Positions 35,980 to 45,759 are shown, counted from the stretch's first letter. The stretch: 64,000 nucleotides of DNA from Rodentibacter haemolyticus (GCF_015356115.1 NZ_CP063056.1:248001-312000), one strand, 5' to 3'. The notes: generated by a model from the sequence alone, not told the origin. Numbers and translations are program-made.

Positions 35980-37152
35980 ATGAATGAACAACGACGTGAT
36001 TTTCTCAAAACCGGCGCATTAAATATCGCCGCACTCACACTAGGCGCAGGCTTAAACCCGATGCCTAATGCAAATGCGCAAACGGCAAATAGAGCCATTG
36101 ACGGCAATTTGCCTGAAATCGAGGCGGAATTAACATTAGCCCCTCAGGTTCCTAAGCCTATTGACCGTAATTACCCTGCAAAAGTCGTCGTAAAATTGAC
36201 CGCACTTGAGCAAATTATGGAACTTATGGAAGGGGTACGATTTAAATTTTGGACGCTCAACGGTAGCGTGCCTGCTCCTTTTATTCGTGTTCGTGAAGGC
36301 GATATTGTAGAAGTTCAACTTTCAAATTCAGCCGGCTCAATGATGTCACATAGTATTGATTTCCACGCCGCCTCAGCCCCAATGGGCGGCGCAATCGCAA
36401 ATGAAACCGCACCAACCCGCACCAGCACGTTCCAATTTAAAGCCTTGCATTCCGGACTCTATGTCTATCATTGCGGCAGCCAACCTGTCGCCGTACATTT
36501 GGCAAAGGGTATGTACGGTTTAATTTTAGTCGAACCTAAAGAAGGTTTACCTAAAGTCGATCGCGAATATTATGTTATGCAAAGTGAATTTTATACACGG
36601 GGAAGCTTTGGTGAGACGGGTTTGCAACCTTTCAGTATGCAAAAGGCATTAGATGAACGCCCCGATTATGTATTATACAATGGCAAAGTAGGTTCCCTAA
36701 TGGGAGATAACGCCTTACAAGCCAAAACCGGAGAAAAAATAAGATTATTTGTCGGTAATGCCGGTCCGAATTTAGCCGCTTCATTTCACATTATCGGTAC
36801 GATTTTTCATAATGTTTATGTAGAAGGCGGTACATTAATTAATCACAACGTCCAAACGACATTAATTCCGGCAGCGGGCACCACTATTATTGAAACACAG
36901 ATTGATGTACCGGGAACCTACGTCCTAATGGATCACTCAATTTTCCGCGCAGCTAACAAAGGAACAATGGGGCATTTAATCGTTACCGGAAAACAAAATC
37001 CTGAAATCTATTCCGGTAAACTAAAAGACGAGCCTTTTAAAGAAGTCAATCCACCCAAGCCACAACCTGTTCCATATGAAATTGACGGGCATGAAAAAAT
37101 GATAAGAAGCCATGCTCAACCGGACGGAAATTCCGGAGCAACCCGAAAATAA
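35980..37152 (+). CDS. nirK: Copper-containing nitrite reductase NirK/AniA type
   Basis: Reduces nitrite to nitric oxide. The 390-residue protein starts with a Tat signal (RRDFLK, then a hydrophobic stretch ending ANA). All expected copper ligands are present: type 1 H124, C165, H173 and M178; type 2 H129, H164 and H319. Catalytic residues D127 and H270 are also present. The motifs SHSIDFHAA and GLYVYHCGSQPVAVHLAKGMYG are diagnostic and exclude FtsP/SufI. The ATG is one base after the parE stop, and parC follows at 72 bases: an unexpected position inside a topoisomerase operon. Confidence 0.92.
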   Translation: MNEQRRDFLKTGALNIAALTLGAGLNPMPNANAQTANRAIDGNLPEIEAELTLAPQVPKPIDRNYPAKVVVKLTALEQIMELMEGVRFKFWTLNGSVPAPFIRVREGDIVEVQLSNSAGSMMSHSIDFHAASAPMGGAIANETAPTRTSTFQFKALHSGLYVYHCGSQPVAVHLAKGMYGLILVEPKEGLPKVDREYYVMQSEFYTRGSFGETGLQPFSMQKALDERPDYVLYNGKVGSLMGDNALQAKTGEKIRLFVGNAGPNLAASFHIIGTIFHNVYVEGGTLINHNVQTTLIPAAGTTIIETQIDVPGTYVLMDHSIFRAANKGTMGHLIVTGKQNPEIYSGKLKDEPFKEVNPPKPQPVPYEIDGHEKMIRSHAQPDGNSGATRK

Positions 37153-37224
37153 TGTTGTTCTTATCGGTTTTTCTGATATTAATCACTTAAAGTAAATAGA
37201 ATTTAATCTAACACTAAAAATAGT

Positions 37225-39492
37225 ATGACAGCCAATATCAACTATGAAGGCATTGAGCAAATGCCGTTACGCACTTTCACGGAAAGCGCCTATCTCAACT
37301 ACTCTATGTACGTCATTATGGATCGTGCTTTGCCCTTTATCGGCGATGGTTTAAAGCCGGTACAACGACGTATTGTTTACGCCATGTCGGAACTGGGTTT
37401 GAATGCGACGGCAAAATATAAAAAATCCGCCCGTACCGTTGGTGATGTATTGGGTAAGTTTCACCCGCACGGTGATTCGGCTTGTTATGAAGCGATGGTA
37501 TTGATGGCTCAACCTTTTTCCTATCGCTATCCGCTTGTTGACGGACAAGGAAACTGGGGCGCACCGGATGATCCGAAATCTTTTGCAGCAATGCGTTATA
37601 CGGAATCGCGCCTGTCTAAGATCTCAGAAATTCTGCTGAGTGAACTCGGACAAGGTACAGTGGATTATCAACCTAACTTTGACGGTACCTTAGAAGAACC
37701 GCAGTATTTGCCGGCTCGTTTACCCCATATTTTGCTGAATGGCACAACAGGCATTGCAGTAGGAATGGCAACCGATATTCCGCCGCACAATATTAATGAA
37801 ATTGCCGATGCCGCCGTGATGTTATTGGATAATCCGAAAGCAACGCTTGATGATGTGCTTAATGTCGTTCAAGGTCCGGATTTCCCTACGGAAGCGGAAA
37901 TTATTTCCCCGAAAGCCGAAATTCGTAAAATTTACGAACAAGGTCGCGGCTCAATAAAAATGCGTGCAACTTGGAAAAAAGAAGAGGGTGAAATCATAAT
38001 TTCAGCCCTTCCTCACCAATCTTCCCCCTCAAAAATCATTGCACAAATTGCCGATCAAATGACCGCGAAAAAACTTCCGATGGTGGAAGATATTCGTGAT
38101 GAAGCGGATCACGAAAACCCGATTCGTATCGTACTCGTACCGCGTTCTAACCGTGTGGATACCGATGCTTTAATGGCCCATTTATTCGCCACAACGGATT
38201 TAGAAAAAAGCTATCGCATAAATATGAATATGATCGGGCTTGATCATAAACCGGCGGTGAAAGGTTTATTACAAATTCTCAATGAATGGCTCATTTTCCG
38301 CCGAACAACGGTAACACGCCGATTGCAATATCGTTTGGATAAAGTGCTTTCTCGATTACATATTTTAGAAGGCTTAATGATTGCCTTTCTAAATATTGAT
38401 GAGGTGATTGAGATTATTCGTTATGAAGACGAGCCGAAAAGCGAATTAATGGTACGCTTCAATTTAAGCGATGAACAAGCCGATGCGATTTTAAATTTAC
38501 GCCTACGCCATTTAGCCAAATTAGAAGAACATCAACTTCGTGCAGAGCAAGACGAGCTGGAAAAAGAGCGGTCAAATTTAGAAACGATTTTGGGATCCGA
38601 ACGCCGTTTAAATACGCTTATCAAAAAAGAAATCCAAGAAGATGCTAAAAAATATGCCAGTCCGCGGATGTCGCAATTGGTTGAGCGTGAAGAAGCAAAA
38701 GCGATTTCTGAAAGTGAAATGACACCGGCTGAACCCGTTACCGTGATTTTATCGGAAATGGGCTGGGCACGTTGTGCGAAAGGACATGATATTGATCCTA
38801 AAGCATTAAGCTATAAGGCAGGTGACAGCTACCGTGCGCACGCTTGCGGTAAAAGCAACCAACCCGTCGTCTTTATTGATAGCACGGGGCGCAGTTATGC
38901 CGTTGATCCGCTCAGCTTGCCTTCCGCACGTTCTCAAGGCGAACCGCTTACCGGTAAACTAACCCTACCGGCAGGGGCAACTGTTGAACACGTGCTAATG
39001 GAAGGAGAACAACAAGAATTATTGATGTCATCGGATGCAGGGTACGGTTTTATTTGTAAATTTGAAGATTTAATTGCCCGCAATAAGGCAGGAAAAGCCT
39101 TGATTTCTTTACCGGATAATGCCAAAGTTCTGGCACCGAAAATTCTATCAAATTCAACCGCACTTTTGGTTGCCTTAACCTCAGCAGGTAGAATGCTGAT
39201 CTTCCCGGTGCAAGATCTACCGGTATTATCAAAAGGTAAAGGCAATAAGATCATAAGTATTCCAGCAGCCAATGCGAAAGATCGTAGCGAATTACTCGTG
39301 AAATTATTGCTGATTTCAGATCAAGCAAGTCTTGAGTTTCATTCCGGTAAACGAAAAGTCACATTAAAACCGGAGGATCTACAAAGATTCCGCGCAGAAC
39401 GGGGGAGAAAAGGTTCACAACTACCTCGTGGTTTACACAGTAATGTCGATATTGTGGTGATTGATGCGGAACAAAACTTAAACCAATCTTAA
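37225..39492 (+). CDS. parC: DNA topoisomerase IV subunit A
   Basis: DNA-breaking subunit of topoisomerase IV. The 755-residue protein has the helix-turn-helix/QRDR region (GKFHPHGDSACYEAMV, S and E/D positions intact) and the catalytic tyrosine in AAMRYTESRLSKI. The C-terminal beta-pinwheel domain follows (GDSYRAHACGKSNQPV). Separated from parE by nirK; gltS follows at 23 bases. Confidence 0.96.
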   Translation: MTANINYEGIEQMPLRTFTESAYLNYSMYVIMDRALPFIGDGLKPVQRRIVYAMSELGLNATAKYKKSARTVGDVLGKFHPHGDSACYEAMVLMAQPFSYRYPLVDGQGNWGAPDDPKSFAAMRYTESRLSKISEILLSELGQGTVDYQPNFDGTLEEPQYLPARLPHILLNGTTGIAVGMATDIPPHNINEIADAAVMLLDNPKATLDDVLNVVQGPDFPTEAEIISPKAEIRKIYEQGRGSIKMRATWKKEEGEIIISALPHQSSPSKIIAQIADQMTAKKLPMVEDIRDEADHENPIRIVLVPRSNRVDTDALMAHLFATTDLEKSYRINMNMIGLDHKPAVKGLLQILNEWLIFRRTTVTRRLQYRLDKVLSRLHILEGLMIAFLNIDEVIEIIRYEDEPKSELMVRFNLSDEQADAILNLRLRHLAKLEEHQLRAEQDELEKERSNLETILGSERRLNTLIKKEIQEDAKKYASPRMSQLVEREEAKAISESEMTPAEPVTVILSEMGWARCAKGHDIDPKALSYKAGDSYRAHACGKSNQPVVFIDSTGRSYAVDPLSLPSARSQGEPLTGKLTLPAGATVEHVLMEGEQQELLMSSDAGYGFICKFEDLIARNKAGKALISLPDNAKVLAPKILSNSTALLVALTSAGRMLIFPVQDLPVLSKGKGNKIISIPAANAKDRSELLVKLLLISDQASLEFHSGKRKVTLKPEDLQRFRAERGRKGSQLPRGLHSNVDIVVIDAEQNLNQS

Positions 39493-39515
39493 ACCAACCT
39501 ATAGGAGAATATTTA

Positions 39516-40730
39516 GTGAATATTGTATTTGATACCTATCAAACACTTGCTCTTGCAAGTCTTGTTTTGTTATTAGGCTACTTTTTAGTGAAACGTATTA
39601 GCGTGCTCAAAAGTTTTAATATTCCGGAACCGGTTGTCGGCGGTTTTATTGTTGCGATTGCCTTGTTCATTTGGCATCGGATAGACGGCACGTCATTCAC
39701 ATTTGAAAAAAGTTTGCAAACAACCATGATGTTAGTTTTTTTCTCATCTATCGGTTTAAGCGCAAACTTCGCACGTTTAATTAAAGGTGGTAAGCCATTA
39801 ATTATTTTCCTTTTTGTTGCTGCAGCCTTAATTTTCTTCCAAAACGTTATCGGTATTGCGGGTACACAAATTCTAGGTATTGACCCGGCATACGGCTTAT
39901 TAGCCGGATCGGTAACATTAACCGGTGGTCATGGAACGGGGGCTGCGTGGGCGGAAACCTTTATCAAAGAATTTAACTTACCGGCGGCAACAGAAATTGC
40001 GATGGCTTGCGCAACCTTTGGGTTAGTGTTCGGCGGCATTATTGGCGGCCCTGTCGCACGCTTCCTATTAAATCGCCAAAAGCAAGGTGAAAATCCCGAA
40101 AATGATGAAGTAGATGATGTACAAGAAGCATTTGAACACCCAACCTATCAACGCAAAGTCAATGCTCGTTCTATTGTTGAAACCATTGCAATGATGTCTT
40201 TCTGTTTATTGATCGGTCAATATTTGGATAGCATCACAAAAGCGACAGCGTTACAACTGCCAACCTTCGTTTGGTGTTTATTTACCGGTGTCGTTATTCG
40301 TAACGGCTTAACCCATCTTTTCAAATTCCGTGTAGCGGATTCTGCCATTGACGTGCTTGGTAGCGTAGGCTTATCTATCTTCTTGGCGATTGCCTTAATG
40401 TCATTGAAACTTTGGGAATTAGCCGGCCTTGCCGCTGATGTACTGATTATCTTAGCGATTCAAGTTGCTTTTATGGCATTCTTTGCGATTTATGTTACTT
40501 ATCGTGTTATGGGGAAAGATTACGATGCTATCGTATTAAGTGCGGGGCACTGTGGTTTCGGTTTAGGAGCAACCCCTACGGCGGTAGCAAATATGCAAGC
40601 GATTACAAGCCGCTTTGGTGCATCTCATAAAGCATTCTTAATCGTCCCAATGGTAGGGGCATTCTTTATTGATTTAATTAATGCTTCACTATTGAAAGTG
40701 TTCTTAGCAATTGTTACGTACCTACACTAA
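39516..40730 (+). CDS. gltS: Sodium/glutamate symporter GltS
   Basis: Na+-coupled glutamate importer. The 404-residue protein has about ten membrane helices in two inverted halves, with the ESS-family re-entrant motifs LTGGHGTGAAWA and AGHCGFGLGATPTAVANM. GTG start, preceded by AGGAG. It may be read through from parC, as no terminator separates them. Confidence 0.94.
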   Translation: MNIVFDTYQTLALASLVLLLGYFLVKRISVLKSFNIPEPVVGGFIVAIALFIWHRIDGTSFTFEKSLQTTMMLVFFSSIGLSANFARLIKGGKPLIIFLFVAAALIFFQNVIGIAGTQILGIDPAYGLLAGSVTLTGGHGTGAAWAETFIKEFNLPAATEIAMACATFGLVFGGIIGGPVARFLLNRQKQGENPENDEVDDVQEAFEHPTYQRKVNARSIVETIAMMSFCLLIGQYLDSITKATALQLPTFVWCLFTGVVIRNGLTHLFKFRVADSAIDVLGSVGLSIFLAIALMSLKLWELAGLAADVLIILAIQVAFMAFFAIYVTYRVMGKDYDAIVLSAGHCGFGLGATPTAVANMQAITSRFGASHKAFLIVPMVGAFFIDLINASLLKVFLAIVTYLH

Positions 40731-40742
40731 TCAAATCGGTTC

Positions 40743-40776
40743 AAAAAGAGCGGTCAAATTTAACCGCTCTTTTTTA
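40743..40776. terminator. Bidirectional terminator after gltS
   Basis: AAAAAGAGCGGTCAAAT / TTTAACCGCTCTTTTTT stem between converging gltS and the DUF2301-like gene; both arms are one-base variants of the uptake sequence. Confidence 0.8.
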
Positions 40777-40787
40777 TACCCGTAAAA

Positions 40788-41294
40788 TTAAATTTGATAT
40801 TTCGTTTTATCGCCAATATCAAAATGCAATGGCATTCGCCATTTTTGTACGGCAAGAACCAATAACAATATTCCCACCACAATTGATAAAATACGTGTTA
40901 GCATTCCCCCTTCAAACACCCAAAGGAACCATAACAAGGCGACAAAAATAGGTTGTAAATTTAATAACGGCACACGGAAACAAAAATACTCTTTAAAACA
41001 AAGCCCACCTAATGTAACCAATGCCCCGCCAAGCGCTAATTCATACCAACCTAAAATATAGCAAAGTAAACCGATCCAAGTGGCAAATTGAAAGGTTAAA
41101 CGAAAATGTTTAAGGTAAATATGCAAAGAAGAGGCGCAACAAGTCGCGGCGATTAAAATTGTAATTTCAGCCTGTTTAGGAAACCAAGTAAGCAATAAAA
41201 CGCTGAAACCTGCAATTAAAAAACCCGTTCGATAAATAGCAACGGTGATGTTATCCCAAATATCCATGGGGGATTGAATATGTGGATCAGCCAT
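40788..41294 (-). CDS. Integral membrane protein, probably DUF2301 family
   Basis: A 168-residue protein with about five hydrophobic segments (YRTGFLIAGFSVLLLTWF; ITILIAATCCASSL; WIGLLCYILGWYELALGGAL; IFVALLWFLWVF; ILSIVVGILLLVL). The N-terminus DPHIQSPMDIWDNITVAIYR suggests the DUF2301 family, from memory. No function known. Single gene. Confidence 0.75.
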   Translation of the reverse strand: MADPHIQSPMDIWDNITVAIYRTGFLIAGFSVLLLTWFPKQAEITILIAATCCASSLHIYLKHFRLTFQFATWIGLLCYILGWYELALGGALVTLGGLCFKEYFCFRVPLLNLQPIFVALLWFLWVFEGGMLTRILSIVVGILLLVLAVQKWRMPLHFDIGDKTKYQI

Positions 41295-41357
41295 TTTTTT
41301 CTCCTTATATATTTCATTTAATAAAAAAGTGCGGTCAGAAAAATCACTTTTTTCCGA

Positions 41358-41500
41358 TATTGTGTATCAGTTGCAAAAAAGCTGTTTTTAATTCAAATGT
41401 GGAGCGTTAGGCTTGCCATAACGCACCAAACTTGGGTTTAACGGTGCGTTACGCCTTTGGCTGAGACTCCTACTCTGTTTTGTGCAAGTGATACATAATA
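41358..41500. repeat. MITE-like inverted-repeat element, copy 3
   Basis: A 143-base element with the clearest ends of the family: TATTGTGTATCAGTTGCA on the left and, on the opposite strand from the right, TATTATGTATCACTTGCA (16 of 18 identical). The core is an inverted pair, GCGTTAGGCTTGCCATAACGC and ACGGTGCGTTACGCC, then a CCTAC tract. Located between the DUF2301-like gene and mpl. Confidence 0.6.
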
Positions 41501-41531
41501 CCGCTTTTTTCAACCGCACTTTAAAATGGGA

Positions 41532-42887
41532 TTATTTCAATTTATCTAAAATCTTTTGATGAATACCGCCAAAGCTGCCGTTTGACATCACGAGGATATG
41601 ATCCGTCGGTTGAGCTTCAGTAACAATCATATCCGTCAACTTATCAATATTTGCACTCCAATGAGCCGGTTGAACACATTGTGCGGCAATTTCAGCGACT
41701 TCCCAAGGGATATTATCCGGCTGAAGCATAAATACGATATCAGCCCTGCCTAATGCAGGTGCAATTTCGTCTTTATGCACTCCCATTTTCATGGTATTTG
41801 AGCGAGGCTCAAGCACTGCAAGAATACGGACGCCACCGCCGACTTTATCTCTTAATGCCGTTAAAGTCGCTAAAATCGCCTCCGGATGATGGGCAAAATC
41901 ATCATACACCGTTACGCCATTTACTTCGCCTCTGACTTCTAATCGGCGTTTAGCGTTAATAAAAGAGCCAAGCGCATTACAAGCATTTTCAACAGATATG
42001 CCGGTATGATAAGCCGCCGCAATTGCCATAAGGGCATTGTGCATATTATGCTCTCCCACAAGAGCCCATTTCACTTCCGCCACTTTTTTTCCTAAATGAA
42101 ATACCGAAAAATAAGAAGCATCGGTTGTCATTCTCTCTGCAAACCATTCTTTATCTTTTCCGATAAATTGTTGTTCAGACCAACAACCCATTTTTAACGT
42201 TTCTTTTGTGCTTTGTTCATCGACAAAAGAAAGAATGCGACCGCTTGCAGGAATCGTGCGAATCATATGATGGAATTGGCGTTGAATCGCTGTTAAATCA
42301 TCAAAAATATCGGCGTGATCAAAACTGATATTATTGATAATTAGGGTTTTAGGGTTGTAATGCACGAATTTGGAACGTTTATCGAAAAATGCGGTATCGT
42401 ATTCGTCTGCCTCAATAACAAAAAAATCACTCTCCCCTAAACGGGCGGAAGTACCGAAATTTCCTGCAATTCCACCAATTAAAAAACCGGGTTTTAAGCC
42501 GTTTTGCTCCAAAATCCAAGTAAGCATACCGGTTGTAGTGGTTTTACCGTGAGTACCGGAAACCGCAAGCACCCAACGATTCCTCAATAAATGATCATGT
42601 AACCATTGCGGACCGGAGGTATAAGGCAATTGATTTTCTAAAACATATTCCACACAAGGATTGCCACGCTTCATCGCATTGCCGATGATCACCATATCCG
42701 GTGCGGGTTGAAGTTGTTCAACATCATAGTTGGGAATAATCTCAATTCCTTGCTCTTGTAAAAATGTACTCATCGGCGGATAAACATTTGTATCCGACCC
42801 CGTTACCTTATAACCCATTTGTTTGGCAATCATTGCCACACCGCCCATAAATGTGCCGCAAATGCCTAAAATATGAATATGTTTCAT
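41532..42887 (-). CDS. mpl: UDP-MurNAc:L-alanyl-gamma-D-glutamyl-meso-DAP ligase Mpl
   Basis: Recycles cell-wall tripeptide by joining it to UDP-MurNAc. The 451-residue Mur-family ligase has an N-terminal Rossmann motif (HILGICGTFMGGVAM), the P-loop SGTHGKTTT and DDFAHHP. I use the ATG for MKHIHILGIC; the upstream extension of 30 residues covers intergenic DNA. Mpl is distinguished from MurC by IGNAMKRGNP and its overall pattern. Confidence 0.94.
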   Translation of the reverse strand: MKHIHILGICGTFMGGVAMIAKQMGYKVTGSDTNVYPPMSTFLQEQGIEIIPNYDVEQLQPAPDMVIIGNAMKRGNPCVEYVLENQLPYTSGPQWLHDHLLRNRWVLAVSGTHGKTTTTGMLTWILEQNGLKPGFLIGGIAGNFGTSARLGESDFFVIEADEYDTAFFDKRSKFVHYNPKTLIINNISFDHADIFDDLTAIQRQFHHMIRTIPASGRILSFVDEQSTKETLKMGCWSEQQFIGKDKEWFAERMTTDASYFSVFHLGKKVAEVKWALVGEHNMHNALMAIAAAYHTGISVENACNALGSFINAKRRLEVRGEVNGVTVYDDFAHHPEAILATLTALRDKVGGGVRILAVLEPRSNTMKMGVHKDEIAPALGRADIVFMLQPDNIPWEVAEIAAQCVQPAHWSANIDKLTDMIVTEAQPTDHILVMSNGSFGGIHQKILDKLK

Positions 42888-42946
42888 CGCTATCTCTTTG
42901 TCTAAAAAATTTGAGTTATGATAAATCAACTCAAAGAATGAGTAAA

Positions 42947-42972
42947 CAAGGGCTTGTCGAACAAGCCCTTTG
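42947..42972 (-). terminator. Terminator after metC
   Basis: AAGGGCTTGT / ACAAGCCCTT stem, loop CGA, located just past the metC stop. The minus-strand T-run is short. Confidence 0.6.
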
Positions 42973-42990
42973 CACAAAGGAGAAAATCAG

Positions 42991-44181
42991 TTAGACAATT
43001 CGTTCAAAACCGTTTTTCAGATCGGCAATCAGTTCTTCCGGATCTTCAAAACCTATGTGGACACGAATCAGTGAGCCGGTTATTTTGCGCTTAATATTCG
43101 GTCGGATTTTTTCAATTTCTTCCGGTTGATTACACAAAATTAAAGATTCAAAGCCCCCCCATGAATATGCCATTGTAAATAGCTTAAAGTGATCCATAAA
43201 TTGTGCGACCTGTTCATCTGTTAAACGCCAATTTAGCTCAAAGGAAAATAATCCGCTTGCACCGCTAAAATCACGTTGGAAAAATTCATGTCCGAGGCAA
43301 CTTGGTAACGCAGGATGATAAACGGCTTTAACTTGAGGCTGCTGTGTCAACCAGTCAGCCACTTTCAAACTATTTTCATGGTGCTGCTTTAAACGTACCG
43401 CTAAGGTGCGAATACCACGTGCTGTAGTGTACGCCGAATCGGCATCCACCATCTGTCCCATGAGGTAGGAATGCTCACGTAACTGATCCCAAGTGCGGTC
43501 ATTTGCGACCGCAGTTCCGATCATCACATCAGAATGCCCTACCAAATACTTTGTACCTGCTTGAATAGAAATATCAATGCCATGTTCCAATGCCTTGAAT
43601 AATACACCCGCCCCCCAAGTATTGTCGATCATAATAACAATTTCAGGATTTACTGCGCGAACCGCTTTCACAATGGCCGGAATATCAGGCACTTCCATCG
43701 TGATGGAACTCGGCGATTCTAAAAACAGTATTTTCGTATTTGGCTGCACTAGATTAACAATATCTGCACCATCGATAGGATCATAATAGGTCGTCTCAAT
43801 CTGCATTTTTTTCAAAATAATATTGCAAAAATCTTGTGTCGGTTCATAAGCCGCACCACTCATCAAAATATGATCGCCTGTTTTGACGAAAGATAAAATC
43901 GCATTTGTTACAGCAGCGGCACCACAGGGATAAAGATAACAACCCGCACCGTTTTCCATCTCACACATTAAATCTTGCAGAGCAAAATGCGTCAACGTGC
44001 CACGACGACCGTAAAACAACTCGCCCTTATAACGATTTTTTGTACAATATTTTTTATCCGCTATCGTGTCAAATACAAGCGATGAAGCGCGTTGAAGTAC
44101 AGGATTCACCGCACCTTGAGAGAAACGTTTATCGCGTCCGGCATGGACAAGCGTTGTAGATAATGAGTGATTGTTTGACAT
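42991..44181 (-). CDS. metC: Cystathionine beta-lyase
   Basis: PLP enzyme that cleaves cystathionine to homocysteine, pyruvate and ammonia. The 396-residue Cys/Met-metabolism family protein has the PLP lysine in QAGTKYLVGHSD and IDNTWGAGVLFKALEHG upstream of it, plus the MetC-type C-terminus SWGGFESL and IRVHIGFED. I use the ATG at 44181 (MSNNHSLSTTLVHAGRD), with AGGTG upstream. Divergent from the peroxiredoxin gene. Confidence 0.92.
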   Translation of the reverse strand: MSNNHSLSTTLVHAGRDKRFSQGAVNPVLQRASSLVFDTIADKKYCTKNRYKGELFYGRRGTLTHFALQDLMCEMENGAGCYLYPCGAAAVTNAILSFVKTGDHILMSGAAYEPTQDFCNIILKKMQIETTYYDPIDGADIVNLVQPNTKILFLESPSSITMEVPDIPAIVKAVRAVNPEIVIMIDNTWGAGVLFKALEHGIDISIQAGTKYLVGHSDVMIGTAVANDRTWDQLREHSYLMGQMVDADSAYTTARGIRTLAVRLKQHHENSLKVADWLTQQPQVKAVYHPALPSCLGHEFFQRDFSGASGLFSFELNWRLTDEQVAQFMDHFKLFTMAYSWGGFESLILCNQPEEIEKIRPNIKRKITGSLIRVHIGFEDPEELIADLKNGFERIV

Positions 44182-44316
44182 ATATTCACCTTTGCTGAAA
44201 AGAAAAATAGGAATCCGGTTCAATAGAAAAAACAGCTGTAAAAGTATGACTAAATCTTTTAGAATATCGCTCGAACCTTATCTCACAAAAATTTTATTAA
44301 CCTTAACAGAGGGATT

Positions 44317-44925
44317 ATGACTATGGTATTAGTAACTCGTCAAGCTCCGGATTTTACTTCATCTGCAGTTTTAGGCAATGGTGAAATCGTTGATAATTTT
44401 AACTTCAAAAAACATATTGAAGGTAAAGCGGCTGTAATTTTCTTCTATCCGTTAGACTTCACTTTCGTATGCCCTTCCGAATTAATCGCATTTGATCATC
44501 GCTATGAGGAATTTAAAAAACGCGGTGTTGAAGTGGTTGGTGTGTCTATCGATTCTCAATTCACTCACAACGCATGGCGTAATACCCCAACCGAAAACGG
44601 TGGTATCGGTCAAGTAAAATACGCGTTAGCGGCTGATGTGAAACACGAAATCGCACAAGCATACGGTATCGAACATCCTGAAGAAGGTGTGGCATTACGT
44701 GCATCATTCTTAATTGACAAAAACGGCGTTGTACGTCACCAAGTAGTGAATGATCTTCCGTTGGGCCGTAATATTGATGAAATGCTACGTATGGTTGACG
44801 CATTACAATTCCACGAAGAACATGGCGACGTTTGCCCTGCTCAATGGGAAAAAGGTAAAGAAGGGATGAAAGACAGCCCTGAAGGTGTTGCAAAATACTT
44901 AAAACAAAATGCGGATAAACTTTAA
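44317..44925 (+). CDS. Typical 2-Cys peroxiredoxin (AhpC/TSA family)
   Basis: Thiol peroxidase that reduces peroxides. The 202-residue protein has the peroxidatic cysteine in DFTFVCPSEL and the resolving cysteine in GDVCPAQW. The Prx1-type pattern and length are complete. Start: ATG 44317 with GAGGG close upstream; the ATG at 44323 (MVLVTRQAPDF) has better spacing and may be the real start. No alkyl hydroperoxide reductase F gene is adjacent, so the reductant may be thioredoxin or glutaredoxin. Confidence 0.93.
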   Translation: MTMVLVTRQAPDFTSSAVLGNGEIVDNFNFKKHIEGKAAVIFFYPLDFTFVCPSELIAFDHRYEEFKKRGVEVVGVSIDSQFTHNAWRNTPTENGGIGQVKYALAADVKHEIAQAYGIEHPEEGVALRASFLIDKNGVVRHQVVNDLPLGRNIDEMLRMVDALQFHEEHGDVCPAQWEKGKEGMKDSPEGVAKYLKQNADKL

Positions 44926-44945
44926 TCTTTAAAAATCTTTACAAG

Positions 44946-44970
44946 AAGCCACACTATGTGGCTTTTTTTA
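44946..44970 (+). terminator. Terminator after the peroxiredoxin gene
   Basis: AAGCCACA / TGTGGCTT hairpin followed by TTTTTT. Confidence 0.85.
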
Positions 44971-45026
44971 TAGATCAAGATCCTTTAGAATAGATGCACG
45001 TTTAGCCAAAGTGCGGTTAGTTTTCT

Positions 45027-45587
45027 ATGAGATTTAATGTCCCTACTTTTCTTACTATTTTCCGAGTAATTTTGATTCCTTTTTTTGTTATTGCGTTTTA
45101 CTTACCAATCGAATCCGCCCCCTTTATTACAACGCTCATTTTCTTTATTGCGGGAGTAACGGATTGGCTTGACGGCTATCTTGCAAGAAAATGGAAACAA
45201 ACCACACGTTTCGGTGCATTTTTAGATCCTGTTGCAGATAAAGTAATGGTGATTGCCGCTTTGGTATTAATTGTGGAATATCAACATACTTTTTGGGTAA
45301 CAATTCCGGCGATGATTATGATCTCCCGTGAAATTATTATTTCCGCATTACGCGAATGGATGGCTGAATTAGGCGAACGCAACAAAGTAGCCGTTTCTTG
45401 GTTAGGTAAAGTAAAAACGACCTCTCAAATGCTCGCACTCGGCGGATTATTATGGCGATATAATATTTATATGGAAATCCTCGCTATTATCTTACTTTAT
45501 ATCGCCGTCATCTTAACCGTTTGGTCAATGATGCAATATCTAAACGCAGCGAAAGAAACGGTTTTAGATGAAATAGAAACGAAGTAA
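45027..45587 (+). CDS. pgsA: Phosphatidylglycerophosphate synthase
   Basis: Makes phosphatidylglycerol phosphate from CDP-diacylglycerol and glycerol 3-phosphate. The 186-residue membrane protein has the CDP-alcohol phosphotransferase motif: DWLDGYLARKW then GAFLDPVADKVM, with four aspartates in the right spacing. Last recognisable core gene before the tRNA/ICE junction. Confidence 0.95.
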   Translation: MRFNVPTFLTIFRVILIPFFVIAFYLPIESAPFITTLIFFIAGVTDWLDGYLARKWKQTTRFGAFLDPVADKVMVIAALVLIVEYQHTFWVTIPAMIMISREIIISALREWMAELGERNKVAVSWLGKVKTTSQMLALGGLLWRYNIYMEILAIILLYIAVILTVWSMMQYLNAAKETVLDEIETK

Positions 45588-45700
45588 AGATAATAATAGA
45601 CTTGTACTTTCACTAAATCAGGCTGCTACGTCTACGGCAAAATCAACAAAAGCCTAACAAATAAAATCAGAGCTCACGGCTGTAGTCGAGTAATAAATCA

Positions 45701-45716
45701 CTGTATATCCTATCAG
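45701..45716. promoter_or_regulatory. LexA-box-like palindrome, also able to form a hairpin
   Basis: CTG-N10-CAG (CTGTATATCCTATCAG), the layout of a gammaproteobacterial LexA operator, 44 bases before the DinI-like gene. The flanks extend it to AAATCACTG / CAGTGATTT followed by a T-run, so the same bases could act as a terminator. SOS control fits DinI relatives. Confidence 0.5.
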
Positions 45717-45759
45717 TGATTTTTTTATTCTCTAAAACACTATTTATAAAAATAGCAAC

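Noticed and set aside
35980..37152. First reading of the gene after parE as FtsP/SufI, a cell-division multicopper oxidase-like protein
   Set aside because: FtsP lacks the copper ligands; this protein has the complete NirK type 1 and type 2 set.
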